From: Acanthochlamys bracteata
Lineage: Eukaryota; Streptophyta; Magnoliopsida; Pandanales; Velloziaceae
NCBI GenBank assembly: GCA_019914995.1
Contig: CM034128.1
Coordinates: 10,869,501-10,933,500, forward strand
Reading direction: 5' to 3'
Length of the DNA: 64,000 nucleotides
Part shown: positions 50,797 to 60,900 of the stretch, one piece after another
Position numbering within the stretch: position 1 is the first letter of the stretch
How the letters are laid out: each line of letters starts with the position of its first letter
The notes under the pieces: generated by a model
Seen by the model: only the letters and a program-made list of their open reading frames with translations
What the model was told of the DNA's origin: nothing
Databases searched by the model: none
Translations under genes and position numbers: made by a program

Positions 50797-52008
50797 CTAC
50801 AAACCGAGGCCATCTTCCACTTTCTTCCATGCATCAGCAGCATCTCCCTTAACCACAGCCTTCATTTTGCTGACAAGGTCCGTTGCATCTTTGACCTGGG
50901 AATGCTTCTTCAAGCCCTCAATCAAGGCTTTAACAGAATCAAATGGCGGAGCCCATTTCTTAAACAAGCATTCCTTGCAAACCTCCAATGCAGGAGTAAA
51001 CTCTCCTTTCTCAACCAAGCCACGAAGCAAAATGATGTAGGTCTCAAAATTGGGCGACACTCCCTGCTTGCCGTCAGCCCTCTTTGCGACCCGCATTCTC
51101 TCAAAAATTTTCTTAGCAGCAGCACCATTACCTTCCTTACAATAGCCATCAATTACAGCATTGAAGCTACCTCTATTCGCTAACACATTCTTCTTATCCA
51201 TAACATCCAACAACTCCTCGGCCTCAAAGCTCTTACCTTTCTTGCAAAGTGCTGCAATCCTATAGTTATAAGTACTAACATTAGGCTTCAATCTTTTCAC
51301 AACAATCTCCTTAACAATCCCCTCAAACCCCGCATCATCCCCTTTCCTCATGTACCCATCCAACATAGCATTACAAGTAACAATATCTTGTTCAACACCC
51401 TTACTCGGCATTTCATCGAACATCTTCCTGGCAGTCTCCATATCACCATCATATGCAAGACCCTGCAAGAAAATGTTATAAGCAACAACACCTGGCTCCT
51501 TGCCAATCTCTTTAGGAACAGTTTCAAAAGCATTTCGAAGATCGTCGATGCACCGGTTGTCAAGGTAAGCCGAGAGCAGAGCACATAATGCTCGTTCAGT
51601 GCGAGGACAACCCATCGAAGGCATCGCCGAAAACATCGAAGCAGCTTTATCAGGCATCCCGGCGACAGAATAGAGACCAATGAGTCTAATAACGAAGCCC
51701 TCCGACTTCGGAGCGGTCGGGTCAACAAGCTGGCCTTGTAGAACTCGCTCGACAAGATCATTCCTGCGGGCACGGGAAAGCTTCTGGATTACTTCCTTAT
51801 AGAGAGGGCGGTCGGTTCGAATCGAAGCAACGTGGGAGGCCGACTCGAAAAGATCCGCGAGCCTGTCAGGGTCGGACTCGGACCATATTGCTGATTTCAA
51901 TCGACCGACGGAACGGTCCGAAGCGGCTGTGGAAGGAGGGGGAGATGGAGCAGCGAGAGCGGAGAAGCGGCGGAGAAAGGTGGGGCTACGGCGGAGTAGC
52001 GCCGCCAT
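50797..52008 (-). CDS. P-class pentatricopeptide repeat protein, probably mitochondrial
   Basis: 403 aa, intronless. The N-terminus MAALLRRSPTFLRRFSALA is Arg/Ser/Ala-rich without acids, a good mitochondrial presequence. The body has P-type repeats: VAYNIFLQGLAYDGDMETAR, DIVTCNAMLDGYMRKGDD, NVSTYNYRIAALCKKGKSFE, GSFNAVIDGYCKEGNGAAAK and NFETYIILLRGLVEKGEFTP. No E, DYW or SMR domain. Length and sequence recall the small PPR proteins such as PPR336 (At1g61870) and relatives, some of which are components of plant mitochondrial ribosomes; that link is from memory. Opposite-strand frames inside it are shadows. Confidence 0.93.
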   Translation of the reverse strand: MAALLRRSPTFLRRFSALAAPSPPPSTAASDRSVGRLKSAIWSESDPDRLADLFESASHVASIRTDRPLYKEVIQKLSRARRNDLVERVLQGQLVDPTAPKSEGFVIRLIGLYSVAGMPDKAASMFSAMPSMGCPRTERALCALLSAYLDNRCIDDLRNAFETVPKEIGKEPGVVAYNIFLQGLAYDGDMETARKMFDEMPSKGVEQDIVTCNAMLDGYMRKGDDAGFEGIVKEIVVKRLKPNVSTYNYRIAALCKKGKSFEAEELLDVMDKKNVLANRGSFNAVIDGYCKEGNGAAAKKIFERMRVAKRADGKQGVSPNFETYIILLRGLVEKGEFTPALEVCKECLFKKWAPPFDSVKALIEGLKKHSQVKDATDLVSKMKAVVKGDAADAWKKVEDGLGL

Positions 52009-53474
52009 TGCTGTGGACCTTCTGTGGTTTCGTGTGTGGCGCGGGAAGGAGAGTCGATTACTATACTAGTATAGAACGGAGAAACCCTTGACACGAGGTT
52101 TGTTTTTTGCCAACTTCTAAACTTAACAGGCCTTTTTTGGAAACAAAAGATTGGGTAGATGAACAACCGAGCGAGTCTAACAGTTAAGGATGCGTTCTGT
52201 TGCACACCGAATTTTGTTTTTTTACTAACAAATTATTTTTAATTTATTTTTTATTAGAAAAAAAATAAAAAATTACTTCAATTTATTTTTAATAAAAAAA
52301 TATATTATTTTTGACAATATTATTTCTAATAACTTATTTTTAAAAAATATATTTTCAAAAATTCACTTTTAAAATCAAAAGAATGCAATTAGTTAATAAG
52401 CTTCCAAATCTGTTACAATTTTGAACACAAATTCTTAAACAACATTAAATAATATGCTTATTATTGACCCTCATGTATATATCGCTCGCGACGTGAAAAA
52501 ACTATGCAGACAATCTCGGTAACTTAAGTGTCGCAAAATGAGTTCACTGAGCAAATTCGATTCGATCAATATAATAATCAAATTAAAATAGTTCATTTTA
52601 ATTCGATTAATATATTCATGTGATTCAAATTGTCAATCATAATTTAATTTATTTAATAATAAAATTAAATTCGAATTTACTTTTTAATAATTAAATTATT
52701 ATAATAAAAATTATAAAAATTAACAATAATATATAAAAATTAGTAATTATCATATATCTAAAAAAATATTAATCTTGATAAAATCTATAATTAAATAAGA
52801 AATTAATTAAAATAGGTTAAGTTATATATATATATATATATTATTTTAAATATTTGTTAATTATTAAATAATATATATTATATAAATAATTATAAAAGTT
52901 AAACGAATTAATTTGAATTAATTTGAACTAAATCCGAATTTGTTTAAATTTTTTGATCAAACGGATCGATCTGAAAGTGATCTATACCTAATTAAAGTGT
53001 GATCCAAATTTAATTTTTTCAGATCAATTTCGTAAGTTGAGTCATATATTGCTATCCCTCTCGATATATTTTTGCGAAAAAATTCCTCCAAAAGCTATAG
53101 GGCATTGTCCAATAAAAAAAGGACGAAATATAACACCAAATCACTGGAAGGACAAAAGAAGCTTTGTTGACATATATCAGAAAAAGTACATGAAAATTTT
53201 GAATTAAAGAATATCCTTCCAAGAAAATTTCACTATGTAAAAACTAGAATTCCAAATATTAATCAACAAAAGCAAGGCATGCCAGTAATGGGTGCTAATA
53301 CAAACTAATGTTGAAACAACGGATACTTCCATATGAAATAGAACGTGGAACCTTGGAGGTAGAAACATCATAACGAGAAACGCCCATGCATTTCTTCGCA
53401 GCATATATGATGGCTCCCCGTCTTCAGCTTCTTCTAAATTTTACTCAAGGTACGTGCCTTCTCAATGTAGGCTT
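52009..53474. other. AT-rich intergenic region
   Basis: 1.5 kb upstream of the PPR gene. 52,200-52,400 is MITE-like (left GCGTTCTGTTG, right CAAAAGAATGCA). 52,550-53,040 has a different degenerate repeat (AATTCGATT / GAATTAATTTGAA at its two sides, AT dinucleotides at 52,816-52,838). No gene seen. Confidence 0.5.
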
Positions 53475-53632
53475 AGGCACCGTTTGGATTCTATTTCATT
53501 TCAAACTTTTATTTTGTATCTTCAAATAAAATTTCTACATTATTTTATAAAATTTATTTTAGAAATTTAAAAATATTAAAAATATATATTATAAAATATT
53601 ATTATTTTATATTTAATATAAAATTCTACTTC
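53475..53632 (+). mobile_element. MITE-derived fragment at the 3' end of the AP-5 beta pseudogene
   Basis: Left end AGGCACCGTTTGG, A/T interior, and a right part ATAAAATTCTACTTC that matches the right part of the element at 34873-35088 (ATAAAAATTCTACTTC). Sequence then changes directly to pseudogene homology (53,633 on), and the final CAAACGC-type end is missing. Confidence 0.5.
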
Positions 53633-56516
53633 ATAACGTCCACTAGTGGCTCTCCTGCAACACTCACAACAAAGGGAGCCATGTAATGCTGAATAGAGCA
53701 GAATAGAGATTCTGAAAGTACTTCTAGAAGCTGCACTGATCATGTCCCATTGATTGCAGCAGCCCCTTTGCTTCCAGCCACAAGGAAAGTCTCCCGCCCT
53801 GTGCTTGCAGTGTTGCCGCATGCTCCACAGAGCACGGTACAGATCCAATTGATAGTAAGCAACACCCTCTTCAGGAACATCCAAAGGCAACAATAGGCTT
53901 TAGAAACTTATCTTCTATTCCAACTTCAATAATTTGAAGCAACCAGATACTCTTCCAGTTTCTATATTTGCCTTAATGGTAATCTTAACATTGCCAGGCA
54001 GGAATCTCGGTTCTGGTTCGATTGTCAAAGGAGCTCAGTGGCATGGACCCTCTTCACATTCAACACCAAAAGGTACAATCACAGACCTAACTTTTGGCGG
54101 CTCACTTGACAAACTGGAATAGAGCCATACTTGCAGTAGAAGAAAAGGAGAGTGCAGTAGCATATAAAGCAGGCAATTCATATTCTTCTTCCAAATTTGA
54201 CAGGACCAAAACATGAATGAAGGGTTCTGCCTCAAATATCACTAAACAGGTATGCTAATCATAATACCTGGCATATGCCGGTAGTCAGGAATGTTTGCAA
54301 AGTATTTCCTAAGTTTCCAACTATTGTTGCATCCTTTGCATCAAGCAGATGCAGTGGTTCCGCATACAAGTGTATTCTGCCACCATCAACTTTTAGACTT
54401 CCCCATGTTCTTAAAAGGAGTGAGAAAGAGCAATGTCCTTACTAGCCTCAGCATGGCAGGATTCCGCGTCCCAAACTAGGCAGTGCTAAAGACCACGTCT
54501 GTTTCATGAGTAGAGAGATGGCTCGCTTAGGGTGTATGTAAGAAAAGTTACTTTTCGGTCTAATATCCTTTCCAGCTCAGATTGAAGGAATCTGGAAACA
54601 CGCTGGAGTGCGGTGAGGATGAAACCCCCTGGAAGCTGTTTACCAAGTCCTAGAAACTGCTTCAGTTTCTTTCCCGGTATGCCTAGAATCATTCTTAAGT
54701 AGATGCCGAAGAAATTTATAAAGAAATCGACATGAGAAATGCTTTTTAAACATCCAGCAAGCAAGGAATTGCAACATTAACCGATGTCACCTTGCATTGG
54801 CTGTGACATCACGACAAATACTCTCGAGCTGTGATGGTGAGCTAGCATTGTTCGGCACATGCTCAGTATTTTGCTTCGCTGAGACCATGATCTTAGACCA
54901 GGCTCTGCCCGGTGCTTCTGTGCCAGAAACATAACATGCGGAGTAAGCACCCCGAGCAAATTATAAGGTGGATCTGTATCACTTTCTGCAACCCTCTCAA
55001 AAATGGGGAAATAAGAAACCATGTGATACCCTGGTTGAATCCTCTGAAGCAACCTCTCATACAGTATCTGCACGAAACTTTCTTCCGATTGCTGACAGGG
55101 CTCACATTTCAGTAACCGGTTTACAAATAAAGCGATCACTGGAACCAGACCGCGGTGCTCCAATGAGAAGGTGACCAGCAGATATTGCAAAATCTGATAA
55201 AAGGTAGATTCCACAGCACCAGGCTGCAGGTCTTCAGCAGTGCCATCCTGTGGTGCGGAGATACTCCGACAGGAAGTTATGGAGAACACGGGAGGCTACT
55301 CTCATCTCTGTGCTCCATGAAGGATGATATTTGAAAACCGATACACAAACCAGTCCTTCCTCCAGCACCTTCACCAACTTTGGTTCCATGCCCTCCACGC
55401 GCTGTTCTCTGTCAAGACAAGCTGCAATTCAGGTGAAGACATCCAGTTTCTTAGCCTTCAGCAACAAAGAATGAAAACGGCTGGAAAGAAGCTGTTAACC
55501 AATTGGGCAAGAGACTGTTTCCAATCGACGAACCCCAGTGATCCCAAAAGGCAATGTAAAGCAATAAAGGAAAAAAAAAAAACCATTGGCTGATACGTCT
55601 CTTATGAAACAGCCCGCTCATCATCTCCTGCAAAGGAGTCTGCAAAATCGTGCACAGACATGAGCACGGCGTGCTAGAGCATTGGTTAAGGAATAAGAAG
55701 GCCAGAGAATCACACCTTCAGTAACGCTGCAACTGCCAGAACCATTGCCTCAAGCTCCTCTCCAATTGCCGTCACCTCTGCCACCAGCTCCATTGTCGAC
55801 GATGGCGTTAGAATATGGACCTTTGCATTAAAAACCTTAACACCGACAAACCCTTAGATTAATCTCCCTAGGATCTCCACCCATGCTCTAATAACTCAAC
55901 GGAGTCAAAGAACGGAACAATTGAATGGAACAAGAGGAATCGAAGTTGAGAACACCAGAGAAGAAGAAGCAAGAAAATTGAGAGAAACAACCCTACGGCA
56001 GACGGTGGCGAGCAAGAGAAGATAAGAAGCAGTAGATGTGTGCTTCCCTGTTCCGCAAGAGAGTGAGATGACCGGCAACGGGAGAGAGAAGGCCAGGGAA
56101 CGTCCCATCAAGCTCTCTCAAACATTCACAACCGTAGAACGAAGTGCACGATCAGGTCAGTGATTAGGCTTGTTTATCTCAGAGAGAAAACTACAACCAA
56201 CGCTCCAATATCGGCTGAAAATTCTCTACTCAACGGTAGATTGACAGTAAATAAATCACAGATGTAACCGAAATCATCGTTTGTTTTTTCAACGGGATTG
56301 AATATTGAAAGCTGAACTCTTGAATGGAGTGCGTCGAGGAGAGAAGTAGGAGAAAAGGTTATAAACGAATGAAATACTTCGAGAGATTGAAGAAGGTTGA
56401 GTTTGAAAGAAATCGAAAGATCTCGATGGAGAAGAATGGAGATAGAGAGGTTTGCAAACGCCCTTGCCGCGTTCGTGAACCGGAATTGAAATCTTCTATA
56501 CTGATTCCCATTCTTG
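53626..56516 (-). pseudogene. AP5B: AP-5 complex subunit beta, degraded near full-length copy
   Basis: AP-5 is a late-endosomal adaptor complex. Read on the minus strand, short matches to plant AP-5 beta (At3g19870 as I recall it) follow in correct order: QEWE near 56,510, then IEDFNSGS in another frame; LLDALHS near 56,345; ECLREL at 56,127-56,110; TSIPLVPFN near 55,930; FSGLL and MLCHAVL near 55,700-55,650; LEEGLVCVSVFK and SWSTEM near 55,340; a long open block (STFYQILQYLL to HHHSSRVFVV) 55,215-54,800; IYLRMILGIPGKKLKQFLGL near 54,700; PLDVPEEGVAYYQLDLYRALW near 53,860; MAPFVVSVAGEPLVDVM near 53,660. These lie in different frames with stops between, including TAG at 56,496 and TGA at 53,740. 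No intact frame exceeds ~170 codons. Introns are not obvious, so a retroposed copy is possible. Confidence 0.85.
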
Positions 56517-56648
56517 AACGCTCAACCGAGCTGACGCTGCTATTGTTGCTGTTGATGAAGATGAAGGTGATGGTGATGAAAGCGGAAGCGCTTCCAAGTT
56601 GATTTGTCGATCCGTTGATTGGACGAATAATAATTAGAAAAGAAGGGG

Positions 56649-56800
56649 AGTTTTGTGTTGGGGCATTTGGTCAAACAGTTGGTGAACGCATTGGAAGAAG
56701 AATTTTATTTAGACAGAGGAGGAGGAGAGTTTCGTGTTGGGGCATTTCGTCGAACAGTTGGTGCACTCACTCGAATGAACTGAGATTATTCGATCGTGAT
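56649..56800 (+). repeat. Imperfect tandem duplication, ~79-bp period
   Basis: GTGTTGGGGCATTTGGTCAA (56,655 on) recurs as GTGTTGGGGCATTTCGTCGA 79 bases later, each followed by ACAGTTGGTG. The copies differ at scattered bases. Confidence 0.7.
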
Positions 56801-57100
56801 CGTAGTTGTGTTGCGACGGGAGATAGAAGAGAAAAGCACTGGCTTGAATAAAGACACGTCTTATGGCTTACCTCATAATTCAACTCATATTAGTTATCAA
56901 CCATGTTTTAGAATATATCTCGAAGCAGAGCCTTAAACGTAAAAATAAAAAAGTAAAATTCAAATAAAAGTTAAATTAATGAAAATTATAATATGTGATT
57001 CATTAAAATTTTAGATTGACTAGTGAAATTAAAAAGTCGGGGAATTAAAATACGCCTAAGAAAGAAACACACGTAGGTACGTACCAGATAATTGCCGTAC

Positions 57101-57106
57101 CACGTG
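57101..57106. promoter_or_regulatory. G-box core CACGTG upstream of the NTMC2T5-like gene
   Basis: CACGTG inside GTACCACGTGTTTC, with further ACGT cores at 57,070, 57,080 and 57,116, about 740 bases before the start codon and near the probable transcription start. ABRE/G-box-like clustering; function inferred. Confidence 0.35.
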
Positions 57107-57780
57107 TTTCTTCCCACGTTGGACATGAGCCAAAAGGCATCGGAATCGAACGAGATTGGTTTCGGGTCAAAATTATATGGCGCGTATTAGCCGCCCGTTT
57201 CACTCCACCAAAACGAAATCTCTCTTTATTTTTTCCGAATTTTCTATCAGAAGAATCAAGTTTCTGCTATTTATTTCCCTCCACCACCGACTCCATTTCA
57301 AATTCCGTTTCTGCAATCTCTTTGTTTTATTCGCTGATTTTGGGGGAGATTTTCGAGATTTTTGTTGAGCCTGGAGCTTGTAAAGCTTCTTGTTCTTGTC
57401 TGGCTGAGCTTGTAGTTCTGAGGAATTTTAGTTTTGGTTTGGATTGTGAGCGTTGGGTTTTGGATACAGGTGATTACCAGTGGTTGTTTGGATAAAGAAT
57501 TCCTGAATATTCTTAGGTTTACCTGAACAAATTCTGCTGCTGTGCTTCATTGAGCTAGCTATTGATAGCTGAGATTGAGATTTTCCACTTAGTAATCTAT
57601 AGAATTCTTGTTTTGAATTGGTTGGCTTGGAGTGTTGGATTTGTGACCGGTATAATATTATCATACAAACATTGCGATTACTGGAATTTGGATTGAATTG
57701 TGCGCAATTGATTGTGAAGATTTTATTAAGTAGTTGGTGGTAATTCTTCCTGCCGCTGGGCAGAACCTGCGCCCGATTCT

Positions 57781-57909
57781 ATGTTTAGATATTCGAATTT
57801 GATTGGGAGGGGTTTGGCTTTGGCTGGTTTTTCTAATAACTCGGATGTTTGTATCAAAGGATTCAGTTCCTTATTGTTACCAATTCTCTCCACTTGCCTG
57901 TCCGTGTAG
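57781..57909 (+). other. Upstream frame overlapping the NTMC2T5 start
   Basis: ATG at 57781 opens a 42-codon frame (MFRYSNLIGRGLALAGF...) that ends at 57909, after the main ATG at 57845 and in another register. It could reduce translation of the main frame if both are in the mRNA. Confidence 0.4.
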
Positions 57910-60900
57910 ACGAAACAATGAAGATGTTTCCAGCTTGAATTATAGAAGTAAAGGTGTTTGCTTAGGTGTCTTCTTCGTGAGTATACAGAAATACAGATGG
58001 AGATGTGGGCCGTATATGCTTTCTTCAGATGGTCGGAACTCAAGCCGGATGAACACAGAACTCTTGAGGTCAACAAGAAAGGGAATGCATGCGCAGAAGT
58101 TGATGGTGGATAAAAATTGCTCAGATGGGATGGACTACAAGGAAGATTTACACGAGGAGCCGGTGCAAATAGCATCAAGCTTCACCAGTTTGCAGGAGGA
58201 TCCCATGGTGGGGAAGCTCCGAACGCAGCTTGGTGTCATTCATCCTATTCCTTCCCCGCCCATTAATAGGAACATTGCTGGATTCTTTGTGTTTTTCTTC
58301 TTTGTTGGAGTTGTATTTGATAAACTGTGGACATCTAGGAAGAGAAACAAGCCAGAGAAAAATGGGCAGCCAGGAAGCTGGCCTCAAGTGCCAACCAGCT
58401 TCTCTTTGTTTCTAGAAAAGGATCTCCAGAGAAAAGAGTCTGTTGAATGGGTGAATATGGTGTTGGGCAAGTTATGGAAGGTTTATAGGTCTGGGCTTGA
58501 GAATTGGATTATAGGATTGCTCCAGCCAGTGATAGACAATCTTAAGAAGCCTGACTATGTTCAGAGGGTTGAAATTAAGCAATTCTCTTTGGGGGATGAA
58601 CCATTGTCTGTTAGAAACGTTGAAAGGCGGACATCTCGGCGAATTAATGATCTGCAGTATGTTTCTCTCGCGATGCGTTGTTTGTTTAACCTGCCTTTAT
58701 TACTTAGTTATATATTTTCTATCTGTCGAAATTCATGCGTTTCTCTAGCGCTATAAATATCAAATTTGCTATTTGTGATGTTAGTACTTCAAGTTTGGGC
58801 CAGCATCCTGTTTTGCGTTAGATCATGGTGCTGTTAGATACATCAATTTTGAGTTTGTATTTGTGATTTTGATTATCTTGAATAGTGAAAGCTTGATTAA
58901 AAAATGTTCCAGAGCTTTTAGACAATTAGAAACATGCAAATTACAATAGTAGAAAAACTCCCTTTGTGCGAAATGTTTGAATATTTAAAATTGAATTCAA
59001 AATAGTTTTTCTTTTGTGTTTCGCTACCTTTGATGCTTCTAAGTTTTTAAAGGATTATGGACTTTCTTGTCAATGTAACCATCAACCTCTTGTAGTATGA
59101 ACTAAGGAATTTTTTATTTTATATGGCTAAACTCTTAGATGTATCACGTAATTCTCCAAAGCATCTTGACATCTTTGATTTCCACTAACCTTGAATTCCT
59201 TTTAGTTTGTATCACTTAGCTGTCATCGTGAAAATATAATTTATTCTCAATGTCATTTGTGAAGAGTCCTATCAAGTGTTTATTTCTTGACTCTACCTTA
59301 TGTTGTAAGGACAGGTACCAGATTGGCCTCCGTTATACTGGCGGTGCTCGAATGCTGTTGCTATTATCACTTAAATTTGGCATTGTACCAGTAGTGGTCC
59401 CTGTTGGAGTCCGCAATTTTGATATAGATGGGGAACTGTGGGTGAAGTTGCGATTGATACCATCAGAACCATGGGTAGGGGCTGTATCATGGGCTTTCGT
59501 CTCTCTTCCAAAGATAAAATTTGACTTATCAGCATTTCGCTTCTTCAATATCATGGGTATGTCAATATTCAAAATTTGATACTTCCGCAGCTTCTTTGAA
59601 AAGTAGTCCGTCCATTTGGGAGACACTAGTTCTGCATGATGTAATGCCATGAAGCTATGTGTTAGAATCTTCTGTAGCATGACAAACTTGGCTTAGTGAA
59701 TGTACATGCTCTTGACCTTCAAGTTGTATTTTTATTTCCTTGCAACTATTGTAGTACTTGCATTATCTTCTTACAGTCAGTCGACTACATAGGGCTAAGC
59801 ACTTCAACATCCACTTGATTACTTTCATGTTTATTGTCGATTGCTATCCTTTATCCATCCTAGGAAGTATCTATATCAACAGCTTTGGTCATTATTGGGA
59901 TCTTTTAGTCTATAAAGACTGTGAAATTATGATGCTTCAACCTCCTACTGATAAACTTACAATGCCTCGGCTCTAATGATGTGGTGCAAGTGAAATAATG
60001 GGCTAAGTGGCCCCTAGAAACTTCTTTTTCTAGATGCCAGTTTTCTGTATGCAATGGAACTTTGATGCTTAAAATTTGCTTATCTTTATCTTTCCTTCTT
60101 TTGAATATTTTGAATTAATATTACTTGCAAAATTTTGCTTCTCATTCTAACTTTTGTTCTTGTTTTTTGCATGCACCTGATCCACCAGCAATTCCTGTCC
60201 TTTCAGTGTGAGTAACTCATCTCAGTTTGTTCGTTGGTAATCTCTTCGTTTACTAAGACCTTTTTCATATCTATATAGAAGTACATTGCCTTTTCTGTTT
60301 TCTTTTTCGTTTTCTGTTTTTGATGTAGCATCCACTTCGGTGCTTCAGTTGATGACTTTGAGGAAACAGACTAACTTATTGATGCTAATTCAGAATATAT
60401 TACCTTGATTTAACTTCTAGGCTGTGCACTAAAAACATATTACTTTTAGTATGTACATTGATACTTGCGTGTGTACTTCTCAGATACTTTCTCAGATGCA
60501 ATTGCTATTTTCCATTGAACTCTTCATGCTACAACTCGACCATGATACCTGCTTCCGTTTGCAACCTCGTTTTATTCTTAGATTCAAAATTATGATATTG
60601 GAAGCTTAGGCTTACTTTTCAATGTTATCTCAGGTTGTTTTGGCATATGAATTATGATTGAATAGATATCTTAGGGTAGTGAAGCTTATGTTTTAGTTTT
60701 CTCTGTGCAATATCTTTGCTGCGGCTTGGAAGTTTTTGAGGGTCAATGAATTGCATGATTTTTTTAAGATAAATGATAAGGAAACCGCCAGTGCCTGATG
60801 CTAGATTGATTGCATCTAAGAAGAGAAATTGACAAAGAAGTTAGTGAAATGATCAATCGCAGCACTTGTACTTTGCGCAGCAACAAAATCAAATTGACAT

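Larger units (their letters stand above)
56517..57844. other. Intergenic / leader region upstream of the NTMC2T5-like gene
   Basis: Contains an imperfect ~80-bp tandem duplication (56,649-56,800), a G-box at 57101-57106, and from about 57,200 the T- and CT-rich 5' leader of the following gene with an upstream ATG frame at 57781-57909. Confidence 0.5.

Noticed and set aside
51805-51820. GGTTCGAATCGAA, resembling a tRNA T-arm
   Set aside because: No matching acceptor, D or anticodon arms nearby; it lies inside the P-class PPR coding sequence.
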